In this document: positions 34,322-43,707 of the stretch, piece by piece
How the letters are laid out: the number at the start of each line of letters is the position of its first letter
How positions within the stretch are numbered: position 1 is the first letter of the stretch
From: Lentisphaerales bacterium
GTDB lineage: Bacteria > Verrucomicrobiota > Lentisphaeria > Lentisphaerales > Lentisphaeraceae
DNA length: 49,489 bases
Assembly (NCBI GenBank): GCA_022446985.1
Contig: JAKVBD010000037.1
Location: forward strand, 1-49,489
Direction: 5' to 3'
Notes under the pieces: model-generated
What the model saw: the letters and a program-made list of their open reading frames with translations, nothing else
Told to the model about the DNA's origin: nothing
The model's database searches: none
Position numbers and translations under genes: made by a program

Positions 34322-35219
34322 GGGCTTTTCTGAGGATAGTTTTCTCAAAAGTCTTTTCCCTAAATTGAATTCAAATAATGATTTGCTGCTGGGGCCGGGA
34401 GATGATTGTGCCGTTTTTAGTTGCGGTGAAAAGTCTTTAGTGATCGGTGTAGACCAAGTCATAGAAGGACGTCACTATCTTGCAGAAACAGCTGCAGTAA
34501 AGGTTGGTCGTAAGTTGCTTGCTCGTAATTTGAGTGATATTGCAGCTATGGGGGCGACTCCTAAATTTGCATTGCTTGCTAGTGCCTCATCAAGTTTGAA
34601 TAATGAGGACTGGTTGGTCGATTTTCATAGTGGACTGCTTGATATGGCGAATGAGTACGGAGTTTGCCTGATTGGTGGTGATTTGGCCGTGACCAATAAT
34701 GAATCAGTTGCATCCTTGACTATAATCGGTGAAGTTAGTGGTCGTGAGTTTGTAACCCGAGGTGGTGCAGAAGAAGGTGATGTTCTCTATGCGACAGGTT
34801 ATTTTGGGAATTCGTTTTTGTCGGAGCATCATTTGAATTTTGTGCCGAGAGTGGAAGAGGGCGAATGGCTAAAGGAATTTGGCGTAACAGCTATGATGGA
34901 TGTTACGGATGGTCTTTTGCAGGATGCCACTAAGCTTTCAGGGGCGAGTCAATTGAATTTGGTTTTAGATGAAGCTGCGGTATTATTGCGCAGCGGTGCA
35001 GATGTAAAGTCTGCTCTCTGTGAAGGGGAGGATTACGAATTAATCTTTACTCTTTCAAAAGAACGAGAGTCTCGCCTTAAAGAGGAGTGGGCTTTTGAGG
35101 TTCCTATAACTAAAATTGGTACTTTGGATTTTGATGGTGGCGTTAAGCCTCCAGTGAACAGTCAAGGTGAAGATTTGCAAAGTAAGTATGGTAAAGGTTT
35201 CGATCATTTCGATGGCTAA
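34314..35219 (+). CDS. thiL: Thiamine-monophosphate kinase
   Basis: A 301-residue enzyme phosphorylating thiamine monophosphate to the active diphosphate. It starts at the ATG at 34314, overlapping the preceding stop; the longer frame from 34287 adds nine unlikely residues. LGPGDDCAVF is the conserved Asp-Asp Mg-ATP motif of the PurM-like fold. RNLSDIAAMGATP, LIGGDLAVTN, MMDVTDGLLQDA (a further Asp motif) and CEGEDYELIF follow in the family order. It overlaps tsaE by eight bases (ATGGCTAA). Confidence 0.92.
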   Translation: MCKGFSEDSFLKSLFPKLNSNNDLLLGPGDDCAVFSCGEKSLVIGVDQVIEGRHYLAETAAVKVGRKLLARNLSDIAAMGATPKFALLASASSSLNNEDWLVDFHSGLLDMANEYGVCLIGGDLAVTNNESVASLTIIGEVSGREFVTRGGAEEGDVLYATGYFGNSFLSEHHLNFVPRVEEGEWLKEFGVTAMMDVTDGLLQDATKLSGASQLNLVLDEAAVLLRSGADVKSALCEGEDYELIFTLSKERESRLKEEWAFEVPITKIGTLDFDGGVKPPVNSQGEDLQSKYGKGFDHFDG

Positions 35220-35652
35220 AGAGTTTATAACTAATTCAGAGGAAGAAACTGGGGAGATTGCATCCCGGCTTGCAGGGCTTATTTCCAGGCCTGCTGTTTT
35301 GACTTTGGAAGGAGATCTAGGGGCCGGTAAGACTGTATTTAGTCGGAATTTTGCCAGGAGTCTCGGTGTTGAAGGTCCAGTGAGTAGCCCAACATTTACT
35401 ATTGTGCAAGAGTATGAGCTGGAGTCTGGTGTTCTTTATCATATGGATTTGTACCGAATAGGTGATGACGATGAAGCTATCTCATTTGGTATAGACGAAT
35501 ACTTAGATCGAAAAGATGCAGTTTGCCTTATAGAGTGGTCTTCGCGCTTGCAGTGGTTGTTGCCTGATGAAGTCTTTAGTATTTCTATTGAGCATGTAAG
35601 TGAGACCCAGCGCAAAATAATATTATCAGATAATTTATGTGAGTTAATGTGA
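35212..35652 (+). CDS. tsaE: tRNA threonylcarbamoyladenosine biosynthesis ATPase TsaE
   Basis: A 146-residue P-loop ATPase required with TsaB and TsaD for t6A37 formation in ANN-decoding tRNAs. It starts at the ATG at 35212 overlapping thiL; the frame extends upstream to 35167 but those residues are out of family. Walker A is LEGDLGAGKTVFSR. Further TsaE motifs are VSSPTFTIVQEY, HMDLYRIGD and LIEWSSRL. Its stop overlaps the GTG start of tsaB. Confidence 0.92.
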   Translation: MAKEFITNSEEETGEIASRLAGLISRPAVLTLEGDLGAGKTVFSRNFARSLGVEGPVSSPTFTIVQEYELESGVLYHMDLYRIGDDDEAISFGIDEYLDRKDAVCLIEWSSRLQWLLPDEVFSISIEHVSETQRKIILSDNLCELM

Positions 35653-36311
35653 TTCAGGCTTTTTTAGATACATCAACATCAGTTGCATCCTTTGTTCTTT
35701 TGAAAGATGGTGGGAAAGTAGCAGAGTTAAGTGAAGAATGTGTGCGAGGTGCATCGAAATTGCTGCCGAAGATAACTGAACAAATTCAGAGAGCGGGGAT
35801 TAAAGTTTCTGAAGTTGAAGAGTGGTATGTCGGTAAGGGGCCTGGTAGTTTTACAGGTTTGCGAGTTGGGATCTCTTTTGTTAAAGGCATTTGTCATGCA
35901 AGTGGAGCAAAGTACCAGGGGGTTAATTCTGGTTATGCTTACTTTGAAGGCCTTAGTGCTAAGCTGAATGAGTTGTCAGAAGTCACAGTTCTTCATGATG
36001 GCCGTAAGAAAGAGGTGATCTGTAATAGTTTTAAAAAGAGTTCATCTGATAAATGGCAGGAAGTTGGAACTGAAGTTGTTGCAGTGGAAGATTTGCTTGC
36101 AAGGAATTTTCCTACTTGTGTAACGGTTATGAAGCAAGATGAATTACCAGCAGATTTAGAAGTTGTGTGTTTGGGGAGTTTAAGTCCTGTACATTTCTTG
36201 AAGTCTGATCTTCCATTGAGTTCAGAGCTAGAAGAGATGGACGCGTCTTGTGAGCCAATCTATGTGAGACCACCGGTTTTTGCGAAACCAGTGATAAGAT
36301 TGAAAAAATAA
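35649..36311 (+). CDS. tsaB: tRNA threonylcarbamoyladenosine biosynthesis protein TsaB
   Basis: A 220-residue inactive paralogue of TsaD that scaffolds the t6A complex. It starts with GTG at 35649, overlapping tsaE's ATGTGA. The N-terminal LDTSTSVASFVLL is the degenerate ASKHA phosphate-1 motif, and GKGPGSFTGLRVGISFVKG is the family signature. The C-terminal portion is divergent, as is usual. It lies directly after thiL and tsaE, with a 60-base gap before the secreted peptidase gene. Confidence 0.9.
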   Translation: MIQAFLDTSTSVASFVLLKDGGKVAELSEECVRGASKLLPKITEQIQRAGIKVSEVEEWYVGKGPGSFTGLRVGISFVKGICHASGAKYQGVNSGYAYFEGLSAKLNELSEVTVLHDGRKKEVICNSFKKSSSDKWQEVGTEVVAVEDLLARNFPTCVTVMKQDELPADLEVVCLGSLSPVHFLKSDLPLSSELEEMDASCEPIYVRPPVFAKPVIRLKK

Positions 36312-36371
36312 TTCGATCAATTATAAATAAGTGTAAGGCTAAAGCCTTGAGTATCTAATTAAGGGGTTACT

Positions 36372-37541
36372 ATGAAACGTATTTTTGTTCTATTTGTTTG
36401 TTTTCTATTTTCGTATTCTGTAAATGCCGGAGATCTGGAGGAGTTGTATAAATCCCCGGATGTGAAGCAATTGTCGGCAGAGAAATTTGTTTCAAAGTAC
36501 TCTAATTTTAAATGGCAAGGAGCGAATAAGCGCGTTGCCATATCTAAGAATTCTTTTTTATTTGAGCGTAAAGTGAGAGAGGCAATCGCTTATTTTAATG
36601 CAGATGGCAAGTTAACTCGTCTCGATAGTTGGGTGTATAATCGCGGTGATGATGGCGATATGGTTCAGGTGAAGTTTGAAGCTGAGTATGAAAAGCTTAT
36701 TGCGGAGCTGACAGAATACTTTGGGATTCGTAAGGCACAGCGTAAACCTGTTGATGGTGCGGCAAGAGCAGAAGCTTACTCTTTTATGATGGCCAATAGA
36801 CATGAAGTGAAATTGCTTGTGGGTTTTGATAAAAAGCCGAGGTATAGAGCGGACTTTTTGAATTTGGTCTTGAGGAATTATAGCGACAAAGATCGTTTGC
36901 GTGGATCTGCTGCAACTAAGTTTATCAAGAAGGAGAAGAGTGGCGATGTTCTTATAGATCGCATTCCAATGATTGATCAGGGACCTAAAGGTTATTGTGT
37001 TCCGGCAACTTTAGCGCGAATAGGGCAGCACTTCGGTGTCGATATAAGTATGCATGAGATTGCTATGATTTCAGATAGTTCTAGTGGTGGTGGTACTTAT
37101 GTTCACTTGGCGATGGACTCTCTAAAGAAAAACTATGGTCGCATAAAGATGCGAATTAAAGATATAAAGTTTAAGAACCCTTTCAATATATATGTGCGTC
37201 GAGGCAATACTCTTTACCCAAATTCTCCAAATGCCGCCAAGAACGCTGCGATGCAAATTGAAGATGATGATAGAGACGTCAAAAACTTTTTTAAAGCGGT
37301 TAAAAAACAAATTGATAAGGGGTATATCGTTGCTTGGAGTATGGTCGTTGGATTACTGCCAGAGAATGGTGCACCGGTCAGGCAAGGCGGTGGTGGTCAC
37401 ATGCGTATGATCATCGGCTACAATGAAAAAACTCAAGAGATTCTTTTTTCAGATTCCTGGGGTAAAGGTCACGAATTTAAGAGGATTCCTGTGAAGTCTG
37501 CGATGATTGTCAGTAGCGGACTTTATGAGATAGTGCCTTAA
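36372..37541 (+). CDS. Secreted C39-like cysteine peptidase domain protein
   Basis: A 389-residue protein. A signal peptide (MKRIFVLFVCFLFSYSVNA) is followed by about 170 residues of unknown fold, then a papain-like domain of the C39 type. The catalytic Cys is in DQGPKGYCVPATLARIG, His in GGGGHMRMIIGYN, and Asp in LFSDSWG. C39 enzymes usually cleave double-glycine leaders as part of ABC transporters. This free-standing exported one has no transporter nearby, so its substrate is unknown and it may be a catalytic-like binder. An AAGGGG site precedes the ATG. Confidence 0.78.
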   Translation: MKRIFVLFVCFLFSYSVNAGDLEELYKSPDVKQLSAEKFVSKYSNFKWQGANKRVAISKNSFLFERKVREAIAYFNADGKLTRLDSWVYNRGDDGDMVQVKFEAEYEKLIAELTEYFGIRKAQRKPVDGAARAEAYSFMMANRHEVKLLVGFDKKPRYRADFLNLVLRNYSDKDRLRGSAATKFIKKEKSGDVLIDRIPMIDQGPKGYCVPATLARIGQHFGVDISMHEIAMISDSSSGGGTYVHLAMDSLKKNYGRIKMRIKDIKFKNPFNIYVRRGNTLYPNSPNAAKNAAMQIEDDDRDVKNFFKAVKKQIDKGYIVAWSMVVGLLPENGAPVRQGGGGHMRMIIGYNEKTQEILFSDSWGKGHEFKRIPVKSAMIVSSGLYEIVP

Positions 37542-37562
37542 AGGGATTGTCTTAGCTGAAGT

Positions 37563-38492
37563 TTAAATTTTATTTAAAATATCCAGCCTGGTTTTGAAGT
37601 GAGTTTTAGAAACCTTTTCTAGAACTTCTACACCATGCTGGGTAACTAGCTTTATGCCAGTTTCAATTACTTTCGGTGAAGCGCCTTTAGGAAGCTCGAT
37701 ACCAAACTCTTTGCCCATGTGATCCAGGCGTTGCACGAATTCAGCTCTTGCTAGTATAGATGCCGCGGCAACTGCTATGTCTTCTTCCGCTTTGGTTCTT
37801 TCGATAAGTTCAACTTGCTTGCCTTTTTCCATAAGAGCTTTGGTTACACTGCCGGTTTTACTGAATTGGTCAGAAATTGCCATTGTGCAGCTCGGAACTT
37901 TTTGGAGGAGGTTTTCGAGTGAGCGGGCGTGACCCCAGCCAAGCATGGTGTTGAGGTTTTTCTCTTTTTTGTAGAATCTGTTATAGGCTTCAGGTCCTAA
38001 AGCAACGGTGGCGTACTGGCCGACAATCACTTTTTTGATTTCTGAGGCCAGGGCACACATTTTTTTATCACTCTTAATTTTCTTAGAGTCTGTAACTCCA
38101 AGTTTAAAAAGAGTCTTAGCTGAGCGGGCATCGGTGTAAGCGCATGTTATGACTAATGGCCCGAAAAAGTCGCCTTTGCCACTTTCGTCTATACCACAGT
38201 GTGGTTTGAGTTGGTCGGCATTTTCACTTTCAAAGAGTTCTTCTTCGTATCCAAACCTTGCTTCGCCAAGAATTTCTGGTTCTATGAAGTACTGAACGAG
38301 TTCTTTGGTACCTTTCCCCTGAATACAAAGTTTACCAGATTTATAGGCGGAGACATTTGTTTTATTGAGGATGGCTTTCCAGTGAGCATAATTTAAATCT
38401 GAAAATTCCCAACCTTGGGCTCTTAGGTGTTTTTCGAGCTTATGAATTTGTTCATCAGTCAGTTTGTTGACGTAGAGGTTGTCAGAAGACAT
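37563..38492 (-). CDS. rnhC: Ribonuclease HIII
   Basis: A 309-residue RNase H cleaving RNA in RNA-DNA hybrids. The N-terminal 85 residues form the TBP-like substrate-binding domain of RNase HIII (VQYFIEPE). The catalytic DEDD set begins with IDESGKGDFFGPLVITCAY, where G-x-G is replaced by K-G as in HIII. A second acidic motif is VTDSKKI and a third ISDQFS, followed by AEEDIAVAAASILAR. It lies two bases after rsmA. RNase HIII in place of HII is seen in Gram-positives and some PVC bacteria. Confidence 0.9.
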   Translation of the reverse strand: MSSDNLYVNKLTDEQIHKLEKHLRAQGWEFSDLNYAHWKAILNKTNVSAYKSGKLCIQGKGTKELVQYFIEPEILGEARFGYEEELFESENADQLKPHCGIDESGKGDFFGPLVITCAYTDARSAKTLFKLGVTDSKKIKSDKKMCALASEIKKVIVGQYATVALGPEAYNRFYKKEKNLNTMLGWGHARSLENLLQKVPSCTMAISDQFSKTGSVTKALMEKGKQVELIERTKAEEDIAVAAASILARAEFVQRLDHMGKEFGIELPKGASPKVIETGIKLVTQHGVEVLEKVSKTHFKTRLDILNKI

Positions 38493-38494
38493 AG

Positions 38495-39325
38495 TTAGTT
38501 TGAGCCTTTCAGTAATTTTTGGGAGAATTCAAGGTATTGCTCGATACTTAAATTTTCTGCTCGTATTCCTTCTTTAAGATTCATTTCTTCATAGATGGAT
38601 TCTATAAGATCAGAAGGGAATTGTTGGCAGATAAGCTTTTTGGCTTTTTTCCGTCTTTGTGAAAATGAGGCTCTTACCAGCTTGTTGAGTGTCTTTAGTG
38701 CATCTTTAGAAGGAATAGTTTCCTTCTGCTTCATGTGAATCCAGGCGGAATCAACTTTCGGTGGAGGGTGGAAAACACCTGGAGGAACTGTTCTGAGTAT
38801 CTTGCTTTCATACATAGCGCCAGCTCTGACGGTAAGTGAGCCATATTTCTTAGTGTCGACTTTAGCAGAGAAGCGTTCGGCCATTTCCTTTTGGAGGAGA
38901 AAGTACATTTCTGTAGGGGGAGTCTCTGTGTCGAGCATCTTAGCGATGAAGACACTGCTAATTGCATAGGGGAGGTTGGCAATGCAGCGGAATTTTTCGC
39001 CGGGCTTAAATATGGTTGAGTAGTCAACGCGGCAGGCATCGCCATAGACAAGTTCAAAATTTGGTGCGATAAGATTTTCTGTAAGGTATTTATGGAGCTT
39101 TACATCGGTTTCTACAGAAGTTAACTGGCATCCAGCTTCTACAATAATACGTGTAAGGACCCCTGCACCTGGGCCAACTTCTAAGACCCTTTCACCTTCT
39201 TGGAGATTGAGGCCTTTGACCATGGCGTCAAGCATGTTTTTGTCTACGAGGAAATTTTGACCTTTGGCTTTACTTGGTTGGATGCCGTACTCTATCAGTA
39301 CTTTTATGAGGTCTTGACGCTTCAC
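38495..39325 (-). CDS. rsmA: 16S rRNA dimethyladenosine transferase
   Basis: A 276-residue enzyme that dimethylates A1518 and A1519 of 16S rRNA. The SAM motif VLEVGPGAGVLTRIIVEAG and catalytic IANLPYAISSVFI (N-L-P-Y) are present. PPGVFHPPPKVDSAWI and RASFSQRRKKAKK are the KsgA C-terminal signatures. The ATG overlaps the stop of the upstream SurA-like gene by four bases. Coupling of surA to rsmA (ksgA) is also seen in enterobacteria. Confidence 0.93.
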   Translation of the reverse strand: MKRQDLIKVLIEYGIQPSKAKGQNFLVDKNMLDAMVKGLNLQEGERVLEVGPGAGVLTRIIVEAGCQLTSVETDVKLHKYLTENLIAPNFELVYGDACRVDYSTIFKPGEKFRCIANLPYAISSVFIAKMLDTETPPTEMYFLLQKEMAERFSAKVDTKKYGSLTVRAGAMYESKILRTVPPGVFHPPPKVDSAWIHMKQKETIPSKDALKTLNKLVRASFSQRRKKAKKLICQQFPSDLIESIYEEMNLKEGIRAENLSIEQYLEFSQKLLKGSN

Positions 39326-40281
39326 TTGCGAGTAAATTCCTCAATGCTGGCTTTTTTTCTTAAGCCGGAGATGAACTCGTTGTAGTATTTACGCTCTTGC
39401 TCATCTTGAAGATAACTTTTTATGCGGTCTCTAACTTTGATCAGTTCAAGGCTTTCTCCACCGCGCTTTTCTAGTACCTTTACAAAAGCAGTATTTTCAC
39501 CAAATAGTACAGGGTCTGTGTAGTCGCCAACTTTCATCTTTTCGATGATAGGACGAATAGACTCATTTAGTTCATCCATTTTCTTAAAACCAAGATCCCC
39601 ACCTTTTGGTTTACCCGGCATTTCTGAAACACTGTCGGCAAGCTCGGCAAAATCTTTGCCATTTTTTAGTGCTTCTTGGACTTCACCAACTTTTTGGGCA
39701 TACTCGGCATCTGTCTTGCCGGCTTTAGCAATAAGGATGATAGCACCACGGACTTCTGCGTTAGTAACAAAGCGGTCCAGGTTATCATTATAATAATTGG
39801 TTATGTCTACAGGAGTGACGCTGACCTTTCTCTTGACATTTTCATTGACCATGAGTTCAATGGCAAGAGATTCCATGATCTGTTCTTTGTATTCTTCAAT
39901 TGAAAGTCCGCCGCGATCAAGCATTTGATAAAAGTCTTGTTCTTTGCCGCCAGTACGCTGGTCAATTTCTTTTTGGAGTTCTTTCTCGATGAGGGCTTTG
40001 GGTACTTCAAATTTTTTTGCTTTAAACTCATCCAGTATAATTACATTATTAATAAACTGGTCCAGGGCTGACTTTTTAAGTTCGGCAATTCGTTGTTTGG
40101 CGATTTCAGGTGCATACGTTTGGATGATTCTTCCCTGAGAGCGCTGCGTCATCTGGTTTAATTCAAAGTTTGTAATGATCTTACCATTTACTTTTGCCAA
40201 GATGCCGTCGCTATATATAATCTCATTTGCCTGAGCAAGTATGCTGCTCATTACCAAAATGTGAAATATGTACTTATACAT
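39322..40281 (-). CDS. SurA-like periplasmic peptidyl-prolyl isomerase
   Basis: A 319-residue protein from the ATG at 40281. The frame extends a further 50 residues upstream but has no signal peptide there. Signal peptide MYKYIFHILVMSSILAQA is followed by the SurA N-terminal chaperone segment (ILAKVNGKIITNFELNQM). One parvulin domain occupies about residues 180-270, with SEMPGKPKGGDLGFKKMDEL and KVGDYTDPVLFGENTAFVKV. Typical SurA has two parvulin domains; this has one. It probably assists outer membrane protein folding. Its gene is divergent from the ribosomal operon. Confidence 0.85.
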   Translation of the reverse strand: MYKYIFHILVMSSILAQANEIIYSDGILAKVNGKIITNFELNQMTQRSQGRIIQTYAPEIAKQRIAELKKSALDQFINNVIILDEFKAKKFEVPKALIEKELQKEIDQRTGGKEQDFYQMLDRGGLSIEEYKEQIMESLAIELMVNENVKRKVSVTPVDITNYYNDNLDRFVTNAEVRGAIILIAKAGKTDAEYAQKVGEVQEALKNGKDFAELADSVSEMPGKPKGGDLGFKKMDELNESIRPIIEKMKVGDYTDPVLFGENTAFVKVLEKRGGESLELIKVRDRIKSYLQDEQERKYYNEFISGLRKKASIEEFTRK

Positions 40282-40403
40282 ATATAAAAAATTCCAATTT
40301 GCTTTATTATACTTGGCCGTCCCCTTAGATGGCGCTTGTAGCCGTAAGTTACATAGTATTCGGCAAAAGTGTATTTGGCTTGCAAATAAAAAAGAGAAAA
40401 AAA

Positions 40404-41165
40404 ATGAAATCTCATTGGACAATTTTAGCATGTTTCGCTACCTTATGTGCTCTGTGCCTGAATAGGGTCGTGGTGTATACACTTCAGAAAAGTTGTAACT
40501 TATTTGAAAATCAAGCACTTATGGCTCAAGAAGGTGGTTCAGAGCAGTCGGTGGCTGATCTGAAAGTGAAGTTGTATGAAAATAAACTTCAGCTGCTAAA
40601 AGCTAAAAAAGAGTTAAAAAAGCGTGAATTAGAACTCACCGAGACTCTGGCTTTGCTCAAAGCACAGGAGATGAAAATCGCTGAGATAATCAGCGGTGAT
40701 AAAGATGGAGCCCGGATAAATGAGGCCCTGCTCAATGATCTTATAGGTCAGCGGGATAAATCGGTTCAGGCTTCAAGGCAGTTTGAAGATTTGGTCAACT
40801 ATGTGACTGATTCTTACAAACTGATTAAAGCTGATGAAGCCGTTGAAAAGGAATTCAAAGCTAAAGCTGCTTTAGTCAGAGAAAAAATTGCGGTCATGCT
40901 ATCTGCAGGGAATCTGCAGAGTCGTAAGTCCGGTATGGTTCTCGACATCAACAGGAAACTGGGTGTTGTGGCCATCGATTTAGGATATAGCGATGGTGTG
41001 ACTCAAGGCTCTGAGTGGCAGGTAAAGGAAGATGATCGAAAGATCGCTTCGTTAAAAATTGTACAAGTAAGACGCTCCTTGAGTTTAGGAGTGTTGGTAG
41101 AAGGTAAACTACAGGATGTGCTTCAGGGTGCAACTGTCGATAAAAACATAAAGATTGCTAAGTAA
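40404..41165 (+). CDS. Membrane-anchored coiled-coil protein with FlgT-like C-terminal domain, ahead of the ribosomal operon
   Basis: From the ATG at 40404 this encodes 253 residues; an upstream start at 40329 is possible. A short hydrophobic N-terminus (ILACFATLCALCL) is followed by a long charged coiled coil (about 45-95, with KKELKKRELELTETLALLKA). The C-terminus is a beta domain with MVLDINRKLGVVAIDLGYSD, then GVTQGSEWQV and SLGVLVEGKL. This ending resembles that of the protein at 25497-26786. It lies 12 bases before rplV, in the position normally held by rpsS, so it may share the operon promoter. Confidence 0.65.
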   Translation: MKSHWTILACFATLCALCLNRVVVYTLQKSCNLFENQALMAQEGGSEQSVADLKVKLYENKLQLLKAKKELKKRELELTETLALLKAQEMKIAEIISGDKDGARINEALLNDLIGQRDKSVQASRQFEDLVNYVTDSYKLIKADEAVEKEFKAKAALVREKIAVMLSAGNLQSRKSGMVLDINRKLGVVAIDLGYSDGVTQGSEWQVKEDDRKIASLKIVQVRRSLSLGVLVEGKLQDVLQGATVDKNIKIAK

Positions 41166-41177
41166 GAGACAGAGATC

Positions 41178-41510
41178 ATGGAAGCTACTGCAATAACAAA
41201 ATTTGCGAGGATATCGCCATTTAAGGCACGTGAAGTCACGCGTCTTATTCAGGGTAAATCCTATAGCGAAGCATTAAGTCTAGTGACCTTTGCTAATAAA
41301 AAGGCTGCTGGAATTATAAAGAAGACATTGGAATCAGCAAAAGCAAATGCTGAGAACAACCACCGCGCCAGTGATGAACTTTTCGTCAAACTGGCCGTTA
41401 TCGGTGAAGGTCCGACTATGAAGCGTTTCAAGCCTAAGGCGCGCGGCATGGCGGGTCGAATCAATAAACGTACCAGTCACGTCAAAGTTGTTTTGACGGA
41501 CGAGATTTAA
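41178..41510 (+). CDS. rplV: 50S ribosomal protein L22
   Basis: A 110-residue r-protein lining the exit tunnel. [20 protein letters not shown] is the standard N-terminus, and [20 protein letters not shown] with [10 protein letters not shown] the conserved extended beta-hairpin and end. Here it is the first r-protein of the run. The usual S10-operon genes before it (rpsJ, rplC, rplD, rplW, rplB, rpsS) are absent from the window. Confidence 0.95.
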   Translation: MEATAITKFARISPFKAREVTRLIQGKSYSEALSLVTFANKKAAGIIKKTLESAKANAENNHRASDELFVKLAVIGEGPTMKRFKPKARGMAGRINKRTSHVKVVLTDEI

Positions 41511-41524
41511 AAAAGGAGATCCCG

Positions 41525-42223
41525 GTGGGTCAAAAAGTTAATCCAACTGGTTTAAGAATTGGTATAAATAAAGATTGGCGTTCGCGCTGGTACGCAAGGA
41601 AAGCCGATTTCGGAACTAAGTTGCACGAAGATATGAAGATTCGTGAAACTATCACAAGCAAGCTGAAAGAAGCTGCTATCTCAAGAGTAAATATCGAAAG
41701 ATTTGCTAACCGTATTCGTGTTGCTGTTTTTTCAGCAAGACCAGGTCTAGTAATCGGTCGTAAAGGCGCTGAGATCGAAAAGCTTAAAGTTACACTTTCA
41801 AAGATTGCTGGCGGAAAAGAAGTTTTCGTAGAAATTGTTGAAGTAAAGAATCCTGAAGTAGATGCTACTCTAGTTGCACAGAGTATAGCTCGTCAGCTTG
41901 AAAGACGCGTATCTTTCAGAAGAGCGATGAAGAAAGCAATTCAGACAGCTATGGATCTTGGCGCAGACGGTATCCGCGTTAAGTGCGGTGGTCGCCTAGG
42001 TGGTGCTGAACTTGCAAGAAATGAGAGTTACAGTCAGGGGAAAGTTCCTTTACAGACACTCAGTGCAAATATTGACTATGGATTCGAAGAGGCCAATACA
42101 CTAGCTGGTATTATCGGTGTAAAGGTCTGGATATGTAAATCTAAAAATCTGGAGCAGAAAAATGGCCCTTCTTCCAAAACGGGTAAAGTACAGAAAGGTT
42201 CAAAGAGGAAACTACGCGGGTAA
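41525..42223 (+). CDS. rpsC: 30S ribosomal protein S3
   Basis: A 232-residue protein from a GTG with AAGGAG upstream. [20 protein letters not shown] is the N-terminal signature. The KH domain motif is [17 protein letters not shown], and [20 protein letters not shown] follows. The C-terminal 20 residues ([20 protein letters not shown]...) are encoded in DNA that also encodes the first 20 residues of L16 in another frame, a 62-base overlap. Confidence 0.95.
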   Translation: MGQKVNPTGLRIGINKDWRSRWYARKADFGTKLHEDMKIRETITSKLKEAAISRVNIERFANRIRVAVFSARPGLVIGRKGAEIEKLKVTLSKIAGGKEVFVEIVEVKNPEVDATLVAQSIARQLERRVSFRRAMKKAIQTAMDLGADGIRVKCGGRLGGAELARNESYSQGKVPLQTLSANIDYGFEEANTLAGIIGVKVWICKSKNLEQKNGPSSKTGKVQKGSKRKLRG

Positions 42224-42581
42224 CGCGACCTCTTGTAACAAACTTGATTTTGGTGATTTCGGTCTACAATGTCTTGATCGTGGTTGGATAACTGACCGTC
42301 AGATCGAAGCTTGCCGTATCGCAATCAACAGACACACAAAAAGACGTGCAAAAATCTGGATCAGAGTTTTCCCTGATAAACCAGTAAGTAAGAAGCCACT
42401 TGAGACTCGTATGGGTAAAGGTAAAGGCGGACCAGATCACTGGGTAGCAGTTGTACGTCCAGGAACAGTAATGTTTGAGATTAGTGGTTGTAGCCGCAAT
42501 CTTGCCAGAGAAGCGATGTACCTAGCAGCAAATAAGCTTGGTATAAAAACTCGTTTCCTAGCTAAAGAGGATGAACTCTAA
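42162..42581 (+). CDS. rplP: 50S ribosomal protein L16
   Basis: A 139-residue protein. [20 protein letters not shown] is the universal L16 N-terminus, so the start at 42162 inside rpsC is real and not a misplaced start. [20 protein letters not shown] and [17 protein letters not shown] follow, the latter near the peptidyl transferase centre. The overlap with rpsC is 62 bases, much longer than usual. Confidence 0.95.
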   Translation: MALLPKRVKYRKVQRGNYAGNATSCNKLDFGDFGLQCLDRGWITDRQIEACRIAINRHTKRRAKIWIRVFPDKPVSKKPLETRMGKGKGGPDHWVAVVRPGTVMFEISGCSRNLAREAMYLAANKLGIKTRFLAKEDEL

Positions 42582-42773
42582 ATGAAAGCTGCAGAAATTA
42601 GAAACTTGACCGAAGAAGAACTGAACAAGCTCGTTCTAGACAGTAAGTCAGAATTGCTGAAACTAAGAATACAGAGCAAAACCGGTCAGTTAGAAAACAG
42701 CGCCCGCATTGGACACCTTAAGAAGGATGTCGCTAGAGCATTGACTGAACTAACAGCGCGCGCTAAAGCATAA
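42582..42773 (+). CDS. rpmC: 50S ribosomal protein L29
   Basis: A 63-residue two-helix protein near the tunnel exit. LTEEELNKLVLDSKSELLKL and ARIGHLKKDVARALTEL match the family. It starts immediately after the rplP stop. Confidence 0.93.
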   Translation: MKAAEIRNLTEEELNKLVLDSKSELLKLRIQSKTGQLENSARIGHLKKDVARALTELTARAKA

Positions 42774-42785
42774 GGTTTTTGAATT

Positions 42786-43061
42786 ATGTCTGAAACTAAA
42801 GAAACGTCTGAAAGAGGTCTACGTAAAGAACGCGTAGGCGTGGTTACAAGTAACAAAATGGATAAGACCATCGTTGTTACAGTTGACCGTCTTGCTAGAC
42901 ACAAAAGATATAAGAAAGTTATTAAGATCTCCAAGAAGTACTACGCGCATGATGAAAACAATCAGGCAAAAGTAGGCGACGAGGTCAGAATTGCAGAAAC
43001 TAGACCAACTAGTAAGCTTAAGCGCTGGCGTCTGGTAGAAGTACAAAAAGTCGCTGAGTAA
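42786..43061 (+). CDS. rpsQ: 30S ribosomal protein S17
   Basis: A 91-residue OB-fold protein. [20 protein letters not shown] and [20 protein letters not shown] are the signature segments. It has a charged extension of about eight residues ([11 protein letters not shown]) before the core. Confidence 0.94.
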   Translation: MSETKETSERGLRKERVGVVTSNKMDKTIVVTVDRLARHKRYKKVIKISKKYYAHDENNQAKVGDEVRIAETRPTSKLKRWRLVEVQKVAE

Positions 43062-43072
43062 GGAGTCACAAA

Positions 43073-43438
43073 ATGATTCAGATGCAATCTAGTCTTGAAG
43101 TGGCTGATAACTCAGGCGCTAAGAGAGTTGTAGCAATCACAGTTCTTGGTCAGAGAAGAAAGTATGCTTATGTTGGTGACATAGTTACTGCAACAGTTAA
43201 AGAAGCTTCTCCTCGTGGCGTTGTTAAGAAAGGTGAAGTTGTAAAAGCTGTAGTAGTTAGAACTAGACACAAGATTCGTCGTCCAGATGGTTCTTATCTT
43301 TCTTTTGACAAAAATGCAGCAGTTATTATTAACGCACAAAATGATCCTCGCGGTACTCGTATTTTCGGCCCTATCGCTCGTGAACTTAGAGATAAGAAAT
43401 TCATGAAGATCATTTCACTCGCTCCGGAGGTACTGTAA
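43073..43438 (+). CDS. rplN: 50S ribosomal protein L14
   Basis: A 121-residue protein. [20 protein letters not shown] is the universal start and [20 protein letters not shown] the end. The length is standard. The stop overlaps the rplX start by one base (TAATG). Confidence 0.96.
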   Translation: MIQMQSSLEVADNSGAKRVVAITVLGQRRKYAYVGDIVTATVKEASPRGVVKKGEVVKAVVVRTRHKIRRPDGSYLSFDKNAAVIINAQNDPRGTRIFGPIARELRDKKFMKIISLAPEVL

Positions 43439-43692
43439 TGGCTAAGGCTAGTATCAAAATCGGTACAGAAGTAGTAGTTATCGCTGGCTCTGAAAAAGAG
43501 AAGTCTGGTGTTATCACTTCTATTAACCGCAAAAACGACACTGTAACAGTTGAAGGTGTCAACCTTCGTAAGAAAGCAGTGAAACCTTCCGGTGAAAACG
43601 AAGGCGGAATCGTTGAGTTTGAAGGTCCACTTCATATCTCTAACGTTATGCCTAAAGAAAGATATGACAGCCGCAAGGCTGCAAAAGCTTAA
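43438..43692 (+). CDS. rplX: 50S ribosomal protein L24
   Basis: An 84-residue KOW-domain protein that starts assembly of the large subunit. [20 protein letters not shown] is the KOW motif and GPLHISNVM the conserved end. Short for the family (usually about 100), mainly in the C-terminus. Confidence 0.92.
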   Translation: MAKASIKIGTEVVVIAGSEKEKSGVITSINRKNDTVTVEGVNLRKKAVKPSGENEGGIVEFEGPLHISNVMPKERYDSRKAAKA

Positions 43693-43707
43693 TCAGGGAT
43701 AAGAACA

